A DNA stretch of 64,000 nt from Streptomyces sp. TP-A0356 (GTDB lineage: Bacteria > Actinomycetota > Actinomycetes > Streptomycetales > Streptomycetaceae). Positions within the stretch are counted from its first letter, which is position 1. Every line of letters starts with the position of its first letter. The translations under genes and the position numbers were made by a program. The stretch is taken from contig NZ_BBZJ01000028.1 of NCBI RefSeq assembly GCF_001417775.1, forward strand, positions 62,001 through 126,000, read 5' to 3'. The notes under the pieces were generated by a model that saw only the letters and a program-made list of their open reading frames with translations, was not told the origin of the DNA and ran no database searches. Of the stretch, positions 50,733-58,447 are shown piece by piece.

Positions 50733-50749
50733 ACCTTGGATTCCAAGGT
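50733..50749. promoter_or_regulatory. Likely autoregulatory operator of the TetR gene
   Basis: ACCTTGG-ATT-CCAAGGT, perfect 7-bp arms, ends 12 bp before the ATG. It overlaps the expected transcription start downstream of a TAGGCT -10-like hexamer (50724), the classic TetR self-repression arrangement. Confidence 0.65.
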
Positions 50750-50761
50750 AGGGAGCGCCCC

Positions 50762-51334
50762 ATGGCCCGTGCCGGACTCACCGTCGAGCGGGTCGTCGCG
50801 ACGGCGGCCGATCTCGCGGACGAGGTCGGCTTCGAGCACGTCACCGTCTCCGCCCTGGCCCGTCGCTTCGGTGTGAAGGACGCCAGCCTGTACTCGCACG
50901 TCAAGAACCTGCGGGAACTGCGCACCCGGATCGCCCTGCTGGCGGGCGAGGAGATGATCGAGCACATCGCGGCGGCGGTTGCCGGGCGGGCCGGCAAGGA
51001 CGCGCTGGTCGCGTTCGCGGGCGCCTACCGGGAGTACGCGCTGCGGCATCCTGGGCGCTACGCGGCGACCCAGATCCGGCTCGACCAGCCCCTCGTCGCC
51101 GAGTCCCGCGCCCTGCGCCGCACCGCCGAGATCACCTACGGCATGCTCCGCGCCTACGGCCTGGAGGAACCCGACCTCACCGATGCCGTCCGTCTGCTGC
51201 GCAGCACGTTCCACGGCTACTGCGCCCTGGAGGCCGTCGGCGGCTTCGGCGCGCCCCGGGACGTACAGGCGTCCTGGGACAAGGCCGTCGACGCCCTGCA
51301 TGTGGCTCTTGGGCACTGGCCCCGGGGGCAGTGA
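50762..51334 (+). CDS. TetR/AcrR-family transcriptional regulator
   Basis: A 190-residue repressor. The N-terminal HTH is ADEVGFEHVTVSALARRFGVKDASLYSHVKNLRELRTRI. The C-terminal domain (HPGRYAATQIRLD, then LRSTFHGYCALEAVGGFG) fits the TetR_C subgroup whose last helix has FHG. The start at 50762 follows AGGGAG, six nt away. The perfect operator dyad just upstream suggests autoregulation. No divergent target gene is adjacent (lacZ lies upstream on the same strand), so other targets are unknown. Confidence 0.9.
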   Translation: MARAGLTVERVVATAADLADEVGFEHVTVSALARRFGVKDASLYSHVKNLRELRTRIALLAGEEMIEHIAAAVAGRAGKDALVAFAGAYREYALRHPGRYAATQIRLDQPLVAESRALRRTAEITYGMLRAYGLEEPDLTDAVRLLRSTFHGYCALEAVGGFGAPRDVQASWDKAVDALHVALGHWPRGQ

Positions 51335-51360
51335 GGGTGATGAGTCGGCGTACGACACGC

Positions 51361-51393
51361 GAGCCCCACCCCGCACGAGGCGGAGTGGGGCTC
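51361..51393 (+). terminator. Terminator after the TetR gene
   Basis: GAGCCCCAC and GTGGGGCTC form a perfect 9-bp stem with a 15-nt loop, 26 nt past the stop. Confidence 0.7.
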
Positions 51394-51770
51394 ATGTCCG
51401 AGCGCCGGGCAGGCCTTGCACCTGCATCTTCCCGCAGGAAGCGGGACGTCTTTCCTTGGACCACCAACGCACAGCCAGGTGCCGGGAGTTCCGGCGACCA
51501 GCTCGTGATCAAGCATAGCGCACTCCCGGCACCGGAATCGAACGTCGGTCGGCCCCTGATCAGTTGACGCAGGGCACCCCTCCGGCTTTCACCGCCACGG
51601 TCTCCCCGACCGGCACGGATTCACCGACACGTCATGTCCATGTTCTGAGCACGTCGAACGGATTCCGTCGCGCTCCCTGAGGATCGCCGCGGTACCGCCG
51701 TTCCGCCCAGGTCAACGTCCGCCACGACAGTGGCCGATGTTGCGCGCCACGTCGCTCACGGGAGACACGC
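51394..51770. other. Non-coding gap with nested hairpins
   Basis: 377 bp of lower GC and unusual codon-like composition. It contains a hairpin at 51430-51446 (TCCCGC/GCGGGA) and a 12-bp inverted repeat GGTGCCGGGAGT/ACTCCCGGCACC (51478-51489 with 51522-51533). A minus-strand open frame from the ATG at 51516 (product starting MLDHELVAGTPGTWLCVGG, with CRCKAC) begins inside that hairpin, but its codon use is atypical, so it is not called as a gene. CGGGAGACACGC at its right end is the ribosome site of the next gene. Confidence 0.5.
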
Positions 51771-52766
51771 ATGCTCCGTACCGTCGCTCGCCGCGCCGCG
51801 CTCGCCTTCGTGGCCTGCGCCACCGCGTCCGTCACCGTCCTGGCCGCCGGGCCCGCGCAGGGGGCGGGCAACTACTCGCTGCTGGTCTTCCCCGACCAGG
51901 GCCACACCGCGGTCTACGACTTCATCAACTCCGCCACGCGCTCGGTCGACGTCACCCTGTACGAACTGCGCGACACCACCGCCGTCAACGACCTCGTCAA
52001 CCGCAAGAAGGCCGGCGTCGCCGTCCGGGTCATCCTCGACGCGGCCCACACCTCGGTGAACGGCTCCGCATACAACACCCTCAAGGCGGCCGGGGTCGGC
52101 GTCACCTACTCCTCGTCGGCCTTCGTCTACACACACCAGAAGTCGATCACGGTCGACGGCGCCAAGTCCCTCATCATGACCGGGAACCTGGACTCCACGT
52201 ATTACACCAACGACCGCGACTACGGGGTCTTCGACGCCGACGCCGCCGATGTCGCGGCGATCGAGCAGGTCTTCAACGCCGACTACGCCAAGACCTCGAT
52301 CACCCCTTCCGACGGGGACAACCTGGTCTGGTCCCCCACGGACGCCCAGAACCGGCTGCTCGCCCTGATCAACGGCGCCCAGCACACCCTGGACGTCGAG
52401 CAGTTGGAGTTCGGTGACACCGCTCTGGTCAACGCCGTCGTCGCCGCCGCGAAGCGCGGTGTGGCCGTGCGGGTCGTCGGCATGAACCCGAGCAGCTACC
52501 AGAGCCAGTTCAGGTCGGTGGTCTCCGCCGGCGGCAAGGTGGTCACCTACAACGGCCAGACCGGCCTGTACGTGCACGCCAAGGCGATCGTCGCCGACTA
52601 CGGCACCGCGACGGCGAAGGTCTTCGCCGGGTCGGAGAACTTCTCGGACAACTCCCTGAACCACAACCGCGAGCTGGGCCTGATCGTCAACGATGTCGAT
52701 GTCCTGAACGGCATCGAGAAGACCTTCGCCTCCGACTTCGCCGGAGGCACGGTGTTCAGCGGCTGA
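51771..52766 (+). CDS. Secreted phospholipase D-like protein
   Basis: A 331-residue PLD-superfamily protein. The signal peptide (RRAALAFVACATASVTVLAA) is likely cleaved after QGA near residue 32. Two HKD motifs complete an active site: His122-Lys124-Asp129 (THQKSITVD) and His269-Lys271-Asp276 (VHAKAIVAD), the second followed by SENFSDNS. Each half also has the VTLYELRD-type strand. The size is smaller than classical Streptomyces PLD (~500 residues) and nearer to nuclease/transphosphatidylase-like members, so the substrate may be lipid or nucleic acid. The ATG follows GGGAGACACGC. Monocistronic. Confidence 0.9.
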   Translation: MLRTVARRAALAFVACATASVTVLAAGPAQGAGNYSLLVFPDQGHTAVYDFINSATRSVDVTLYELRDTTAVNDLVNRKKAGVAVRVILDAAHTSVNGSAYNTLKAAGVGVTYSSSAFVYTHQKSITVDGAKSLIMTGNLDSTYYTNDRDYGVFDADAADVAAIEQVFNADYAKTSITPSDGDNLVWSPTDAQNRLLALINGAQHTLDVEQLEFGDTALVNAVVAAAKRGVAVRVVGMNPSSYQSQFRSVVSAGGKVVTYNGQTGLYVHAKAIVADYGTATAKVFAGSENFSDNSLNHNRELGLIVNDVDVLNGIEKTFASDFAGGTVFSG

Positions 52767-52794
52767 CCCCCGGTCCGGTGGCGGACGGCACAGG

Positions 52795-52830
52795 CCTGGG
52801 GCGCCCCGGTTCCGGTCGGGACGCCCCAGG
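52795..52830. terminator. Terminator after the PLD-like gene
   Basis: CCTGGGGCG/CGCCCCAGG, 9-bp perfect stem with a GC-rich 18-nt loop, 29 nt past the stop. It also faces the decayed arabinosidase locus on the other strand. Confidence 0.65.
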
Positions 52831-52888
52831 GGCTTGTGAGCCGGGGGTGCGCCCCGGTGTGCTCACCCCGCGCGGGAGGGGTCCGTGG

Positions 52889-53053
52889 TCAACGTGAAGG
52901 ACCCTCCGGTATCAGATCTTCCGCCACCGGGGCGTCGCGCACCAGACCCGCGTACGCCGTCGCGCCATGGACGGACGTATGGGGACCGGCGATGGCGAGG
53001 GCGCCGCACAGGGCCCGGCACAGGGCGAGGAGGATCGCGTACGCGCGTCTCAT
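52889..53053 (-). pseudogene. Truncated secreted protein (signal peptide fragment)
   Basis: A 54-codon frame starts one nt after the GH43 remnant's stop (TGA C ATG). It begins MRRAYAILLALCRALCGALA, a typical signal peptide, and stops soon after (LVRDAPVAEDLIPEGPSR). Only the N-terminal export signal remains of what was probably a second secreted sugar-degrading enzyme in the same operon. Too short and featureless to be a confident functional protein. Confidence 0.5.
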
Positions 53054-53054
53054 G

Positions 53055-53627
53055 TCACGCCCCTTCGGTCACGGTGTCGGCGACCGGGACGCCGAAGTCC
53101 GGGGTGCCGTCCGGCTTCCAGCCGAACTTCTGGATGCGGGTGTGGCGGTTGGGGTCGTTCAGGGGGTCGCCGGTGATCTGCTTGTACTGGCGGGCGTGAT
53201 AGACGAGTACGTCGGTGCGGCCGTCCTCGGCGACGGTGAAGCAGTTGTGGCCGGGGCCGTACTGGTGTGTGGTGTCGCTGCTGGTGAAGACGGGCGTCGG
53301 GGACTTGGACCAGTTCGCGGGGTCCATGAGGTCGCCGTTCGCGTCGGCGGTCTGTGCGCACCCATGGCGCCGGTCGCGTGCTTGGTCCAGATCACCGATT
53401 CGGCGGCCGTGGCGAGGCCGCCGAGGGTGCGCGAGCGACGCAGGATGATCCGGTCGTACTCGGGGACGGTGGCCGTGAAGTAGTGGAAGCCGTCGGTGTG
53501 ACGGTGGATGTGCGGGTCTGCGCGCTGACGGACGAGCGGGTTCGCATACGGGGGTGCCCGCGGCAAGGGCGCCCTTCGGCATCAGTCTGCGGCTGGGGAC
53601 CAGGGGCAGGTCGTCGTCACGGCTCAT
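53055..53627 (-). pseudogene. Decayed GH43 exo-arabinofuranosidase
   Basis: Family segments occur in two frames. From the ATG at 53627, MSRDDDLPLVPSRRLMPKGA is in frame 1. ANPLVRQRADPHIHRHTDGF, leading into HYFTATVPEYDRIILRR, and SVIWTKHATGAMG are in frame 2. DANGDLMDPANWSKSPTPVF, HQYGPGHNCFTVAEDGRTDV and TRIQKFGWKPDGTPDFGVP are in frame 1 again. About 150 residues usually found after ATGAMGAH, including the general-acid Glu region (HRVNEGP), are missing. The intact enzyme would release arabinose from arabinan oligosaccharides. With a frameshift near 53545 and the internal deletion near 53368 it cannot be active. Confidence 0.88.
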
Positions 53628-54069
53628 GCGGACTGCCTCTCGGGAGTGGGGACCACCGGGGAGCGTTCGATATTTCGTACGACATCTGTCATTACGAACA
53701 TCGAGAAGGTAAGGGCCCGCCTCCGGGAGGTCAACGGGTCGGACGAGGCAAGACGGAAGCCGCTCACGGAGGCGGACACGACCGCTCGGGACCAGGAGCC
53801 GTCGGGGTGGGGCGAGTTCGGTGCGAACCCCGCTCCGCACCACGCGTGCACGTCGGCAGGCACCCCCGCATCCGCCGGCCAGGGGAGCCATGATCGTTGC
53901 GCGACGCTTTGGTTGTCACACGACAACTGAGTTAGTCTGCGACGTATTTTCTCATCCGGCAGATACGTGAACTGCGGAAATGAGGGGAAATGGGCGGCGC
54001 TGTCAACCGGCCCGGCGCGGTTCCGAGTGCTCGGCGCGGGGACTCCTGGGGAGCGGAACGAGGATGCGC
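53628..54069. promoter_or_regulatory. Control region between the GH43 remnant and the histidine kinase gene
   Basis: 442 bp without a gene. It holds an imperfect dyad built on TTCGT...GACA-TC-TGTC...ACGAA (53674-53698), 47 bp upstream of the GH43 start. This is probably the old sugar-regulator operator of the arabinan locus. The right half is A/T-richer (TTGTCACACGACAACTGAGT near 53920) and is the likely promoter of the kinase gene. Confidence 0.5.
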
Positions 54070-57000
54070 ATGACCAGCAAGACGACCGAGACCGCCGAGC
54101 GGGCTCCGGGCGAGCAGGAGCTGCTTCAGCTGCTCGCCGGGCTGACCGCCGTGCGGGACGGCGACTTCGGCACCCGGCTGCCGGCCGATGGGGAGGGCCT
54201 GCTCGGCGACATCGCCACCGTCTTCAACGGCATGGTGGACCAACTGTCCGTCTTCACCTCCGAGGTGACGCGCGTGGCGCGTGAGGTGGGCACCGAGGGC
54301 ACGCTGGGGGGTCAGGCGGAGGTACCGGGGGTCTCCGGCACCTGGGCCGATCTGACCGATTCGGTCAACGCCATGGCGGGCAATCTGACCACCCAGGTCC
54401 GCGACATCGCCCAGGTGGCGACGGCGGTGGCCAAGGGCGATCTGTCGCAGAAGATCGACGTGCCCGCGCGCGGCGAGATCCTGCAGCTCAAGGAGACCGT
54501 CAATACGATGGTCGACCAGCTCTCCGCCTTCGCCGACGAGGTCACCCGCGTCGCCCGCGAGGTCGGCAGTGAGGGGCGGCTCGGCGGCCAGGCCCAGGTG
54601 CCCGGTGTCGGCGGCGTATGGCGCGACCTCACCGACTCCGTCAACTTCATGGCGGGCAACCTCACCGCACAGGTCCGCAACGTCGCCCAGGTGACGACCG
54701 CGGTGGCCCAGGGCGACCTCTCCCAGAAGATCACCGTCGACGCCCGGGGCGAGATCCTCGAACTCAAGAACACCATCAACACGATGGTCGACCAGCTCTC
54801 CGCCTTCGCCGACGAGGTCACCCGCGTCGCCCGCGAGGTCGGCACCGAAGGGCGGCTCGGCGGCCAGGCGGACGTCAAGGGTGTGAAGGGCACCTGGCGC
54901 GACCTCACCGACTCCGTCAACTTCATGGGGGGCAACCTCACCGCACAGGTCCGCAACGTCGCCCAGGTGGCCACCGCGGTGGCCCAGGGCGACCTCTCCC
55001 AGAAGATCACCGTCGACGCCCGGGGCGAGATCCTCGAACTCAAGAACACCATCAACACGATGGTCGACCAGCTCTCCGCCTTCGCCGACGAGGTCACCCG
55101 CGTGGCGCGGGAGGTCGGCACCGAGGGCAATCTCGGCGGCCAGGCCATCGTCCGGGGCGTCTCGGGGACCTGGAAGGACCTGACGGACAACGTCAATGTG
55201 ATGGCGTCGAACCTGACCGGCCAGGTCCGCTCGATCGCCCAGGTCGCCACGGCGGTGGCACGCGGTGACCTGTCCCAGAAGATCACGATCGAGGCGAGGG
55301 GCGAGGTCGCGGCCCTGGCGGACGTCATCAACACGATGGTCGACACGCTGTCCGCCTTCGCCGACGAGGTCACCCGCGTCGCCCGCGAGGTCGGCACCGA
55401 GGGGCGGCTCGGCGGCCAGGCGCACGTGCCGAACGTGGCGGGTACATGGAAGGACCTCACGGACAACGTCAACTCGATGGCCAACAACCTCACCGGCCAG
55501 GTGCGCAACATCGCGCTGGTGACGACCGCGGTGGCCAACGGTGACCTGTCGAAGAAGATCGACGTCGACGCCCGCGGCGAGATCCTGGAACTCAAGACCA
55601 CCATCAACACGATGGTCGACCAGCTCTCGTCGTTCGCCGCCGAGGTCACCCGCGTGGCGCGGGAGGTCGGCAGCGAGGGACGGCTCGGCGGCCAGGCCGA
55701 GGTGGAGGGCGTCTCCGGCACCTGGAAGCGGCTGACGGAGAACGTCAACGAACTGGCCGGGAACCTCACCCGGCAGGTCCGCGCGATCGCCGAGGTCGCG
55801 AGCGCCGTCGCCGAGGGCGACCTGACCCGCTCGATCACCGTGGAGGCGTCGGGCGAGGTCGCCGAGCTCAAGGACAACATCAACTCCATGGTCGAGTCCC
55901 TGCGCGAGACCACGCGGGCCAACCAGGAGCAGGACTGGCTGAAGACCAACCTCGCCCGGATCTCCAGCCTGATGCAGGGCCACCGAGACCTGCCCGTCGT
56001 GGCCGAGCTGATCATGGACGAGCTCGCGCCCCTGGTGTCGGCCCAGTACGGCGCCTTCTATCTCGCGGAGGACACCGAGCGCGGGCCCGAGCTGCGGCTG
56101 GTGGGCTCGTACGGATACCCCGACGACGACGAGCGGCCCACCCGCATCCCCGTCGGCCGCTCGCTGGTCGGCCAGGCCGCGCGCAACCGCCGCGTCATCA
56201 GCGTGGAGGAGCTGCCGCCGGGCTACGTGACGATCTCCTCGGGGCTCGGCCACATGGTGCCGAGCGCCCTGACCGTGCTGCCCATCGTGGTCGAGGACCA
56301 GGTCCTCGGCGTCATCGAGCTGGGCTCCGTCACCCGCTTCACCCAGATCCACCAGGACTTCCTGGGCCAGCTGATGCCGACCATCGGCGTCAACCTCAAC
56401 ACCATCGTGGCCAACGCCCGTACGGACGAGCTGCTGGAGGAGTCCCAGCGGCTGACGGCCGAACTGCAGGAGCGCTCCGCCGAGTTGCAGGTCCAGCAGG
56501 ACGAACTGCAGCGCTCCAACGCCGAGCTGGAGGACAAGGCCTCCCTGCTCGCCTCGCAGAACCGCGACATCGAGGCCAAGAACCTGCAGATCGAGCAGGC
56601 GCGGCAGGAACTGGAGACCCGTGCCCAGGAGCTGGCGCTGGCCTCCAAGTACAAGTCCGAGTTCCTGGCGAACATGAGCCACGAGCTGCGCACTCCGCTG
56701 AACAGCCTGCTGATCCTGGCCCAGCTCCTGGCGCAGAACCCGTCGCGCAATCTCACCCCGAAGCAGGTCGAGTACGCGGGGATCATCCACTCCGCGGGCT
56801 CGGACCTGCTCCAGCTGATCAACGACATCCTCGATCTGTCGAAGGTCGAGGCGGGCAAGATGGACGTCAGCCCCGAGCGGGTCCCGCTGCGGCAGCTGCT
56901 GGAGTACGTCGAGGCGACGTTCCGGCCGATGACGACGCAGAAGAGCCTGGAATTCACGGTGACCACGGCCCCGGGCGCCCCGGCCGACCTGCTCACCGAC

Positions 57001-58350
57001 GACTCCCGGCTGCGTCAGATCCTGCGCAACCTGCTGTCGAACGCGGTCAAGTTCACCGAGCAGGGAAGCGTCGAGCTGCGCATCGAACCGGCCGCCGACC
57101 GGGAGGCGCCCGAGGGGGTCGTGCGCGGCGGCACCGTCGTGGCCTTCCGCGTGAAGGACACCGGCATCGGCATCCCGCAGCAGCAGCTGGAGACGATCTT
57201 CGGCGCGTTCCAGCAGGCGGACGGGACGACGAGCCGCAAGTACGGCGGCACCGGCCTCGGTCTGTCGATCACCCGGGAGATCGCCCATCTGCTCGGCGGC
57301 GCCGTCACGGTCGAGAGCACGCCCGGTCAGGGCAGCACGTTCACGCTCTACCTGCCTGTGGCGCGCCCGGACTTCGAGGAGTCGCTGGACGGCGGCGGCC
57401 GGCCGGCGGAGCAGCCTCCGGCCGTGATCCGCTCCGAGGTCGTACCGGCACCGCGTGCGGATTCCGTGCCCCTGGCGCTGCCCGGGCAGCGCAGGCGCAG
57501 ACTGCTGGTCGTCGAGGAGCGCCCGCGTGGTCTGCTGACCCTCGTCGCGGAGAGCGCGGTCGCGGACATCGCGCACGACCACGACGGCGGCGATCCGCGC
57601 GGGGCGATCGACATCGTCACCGCCGTCGGGGCGCAGGAGGCGGCGAGCGCGCTGGCCGCCGAACCCTGCCACTGCGTCGTCCTGGATCTCGGCATGCCCG
57701 AGGACGAGGCGTCGCGCTTCCTGGGGGCCATGCAGGGCGACTCCGCGCTGGCGAGCGTTCCCGTGCTCGTCCACAGCGGACATCGCGTGGATCTGGCGCA
57801 GGAGCAGGACCTGCGGGCCCGCTCGGGAGGCCGGCCGCTGGACTTCCTGTCCAGCCTGGACGAGCTGCGCGAGCACATCGCCCTGCACCTGTCCGCCGAG
57901 GAGCCCGGTGACGTGCTGTCCCTGGTGCGCGTGGAGGAGTCGCAGCACTCGGCCGCGCAGCCCGTCGACGACACCTTCCTCGGCCGTACCGTGCTCGTCG
58001 TGGACGACGACGCGCGCAACCTCTTCGCGCTCAGCGGGATCCTGGAGCTGCACGGCTTCCGAGTGCTGCACGCGGACAACGGCCGCAAGGGCATCGAGAC
58101 GCTGCTCGGCCATCCCGACGTCGCGGTGGTCCTGATGGACGTGATGATGCCGGAGATGGACGGCTACACGGCCACGGCCGAGATCCGCAAGATGCCCCAG
58201 TACGCGGATCTGCCCATCATCGCCGTCACCGCGAAGGCGATGCCGGGAGACCAGGAGAAGAGCCTCGCGTCGGGTGCGAACGACTATGTCACCAAGCCCG
58301 TCGACACCAACGATCTGATCGCCTGCGTCCGACGCTGGCTGCCCGCCTGA
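54070..58350 (+). CDS. Multi-HAMP hybrid sensor histidine kinase
   Basis: 1,426 residues. Six full 92-residue HAMP-type units and a partial seventh occupy ~31-610 (signature [45 protein letters not shown]). A GAF domain (~640-790) and a coiled coil ([20 protein letters not shown]) follow. The HisKA phosphoacceptor is His871 ([14 protein letters not shown]). HATPase boxes are [20 protein letters not shown] and [10 protein letters not shown] degenerate receiver has Asp1206 (VLDLGMPED). A full C-terminal receiver has Asp1357 ([13 protein letters not shown]) and Lys in YVTKPVD. There is no membrane segment, so it is a cytosolic group III-type kinase. The ATG at 54070 has GAGG 7 nt upstream. The SpoIIE phosphatase downstream is a likely partner. 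Confidence 0.93.
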   Translation: MTSKTTETAERAPGEQELLQLLAGLTAVRDGDFGTRLPADGEGLLGDIATVFNGMVDQLSVFTSEVTRVAREVGTEGTLGGQAEVPGVSGTWADLTDSVNAMAGNLTTQVRDIAQVATAVAKGDLSQKIDVPARGEILQLKETVNTMVDQLSAFADEVTRVAREVGSEGRLGGQAQVPGVGGVWRDLTDSVNFMAGNLTAQVRNVAQVTTAVAQGDLSQKITVDARGEILELKNTINTMVDQLSAFADEVTRVAREVGTEGRLGGQADVKGVKGTWRDLTDSVNFMGGNLTAQVRNVAQVATAVAQGDLSQKITVDARGEILELKNTINTMVDQLSAFADEVTRVAREVGTEGNLGGQAIVRGVSGTWKDLTDNVNVMASNLTGQVRSIAQVATAVARGDLSQKITIEARGEVAALADVINTMVDTLSAFADEVTRVAREVGTEGRLGGQAHVPNVAGTWKDLTDNVNSMANNLTGQVRNIALVTTAVANGDLSKKIDVDARGEILELKTTINTMVDQLSSFAAEVTRVAREVGSEGRLGGQAEVEGVSGTWKRLTENVNELAGNLTRQVRAIAEVASAVAEGDLTRSITVEASGEVAELKDNINSMVESLRETTRANQEQDWLKTNLARISSLMQGHRDLPVVAELIMDELAPLVSAQYGAFYLAEDTERGPELRLVGSYGYPDDDERPTRIPVGRSLVGQAARNRRVISVEELPPGYVTISSGLGHMVPSALTVLPIVVEDQVLGVIELGSVTRFTQIHQDFLGQLMPTIGVNLNTIVANARTDELLEESQRLTAELQERSAELQVQQDELQRSNAELEDKASLLASQNRDIEAKNLQIEQARQELETRAQELALASKYKSEFLANMSHELRTPLNSLLILAQLLAQNPSRNLTPKQVEYAGIIHSAGSDLLQLINDILDLSKVEAGKMDVSPERVPLRQLLEYVEATFRPMTTQKSLEFTVTTAPGAPADLLTDDSRLRQILRNLLSNAVKFTEQGSVELRIEPAADREAPEGVVRGGTVVAFRVKDTGIGIPQQQLETIFGAFQQADGTTSRKYGGTGLGLSITREIAHLLGGAVTVESTPGQGSTFTLYLPVARPDFEESLDGGGRPAEQPPAVIRSEVVPAPRADSVPLALPGQRRRRLLVVEERPRGLLTLVAESAVADIAHDHDGGDPRGAIDIVTAVGAQEAASALAAEPCHCVVLDLGMPEDEASRFLGAMQGDSALASVPVLVHSGHRVDLAQEQDLRARSGGRPLDFLSSLDELREHIALHLSAEEPGDVLSLVRVEESQHSAAQPVDDTFLGRTVLVVDDDARNLFALSGILELHGFRVLHADNGRKGIETLLGHPDVAVVLMDVMMPEMDGYTATAEIRKMPQYADLPIIAVTAKAMPGDQEKSLASGANDYVTKPVDTNDLIACVRRWLPA
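54160..55900 (+). repeat. 276-bp direct repeats encoding the HAMP array
   Basis: Units start at 54160, 54436, 54712, 54988, 55264, 55540 and 55816 with exact 276-bp period (92 codons). Units 3 and 4 (from 54712 and 54988) are almost identical at DNA level, suggesting recent duplication or gene conversion. Confidence 0.93.
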
Positions 58351-58447
58351 GGGGTGGGACACCCGCCGTGCGCACCAGTCGAACCGGCGCCGACCGGCGC
58401 CCTCCGTGTGGCGTCCCCGGACGTCCCAGCCGAGGAACAGGCCAACC

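Noticed and set aside
51478-51545. tRNA-like T-loop (GTTCGATTCC on the minus strand) in the gap
   Set aside because: No matching acceptor, D-arm or anticodon stem could be folded around it; the flanking inverted repeat has the wrong spacing for a tRNA.
54160-55900. 276-bp repeats as a mobile element or recombination array
   Set aside because: They are in-frame protein repeats with HAMP signatures, with no transposase or terminal repeats.
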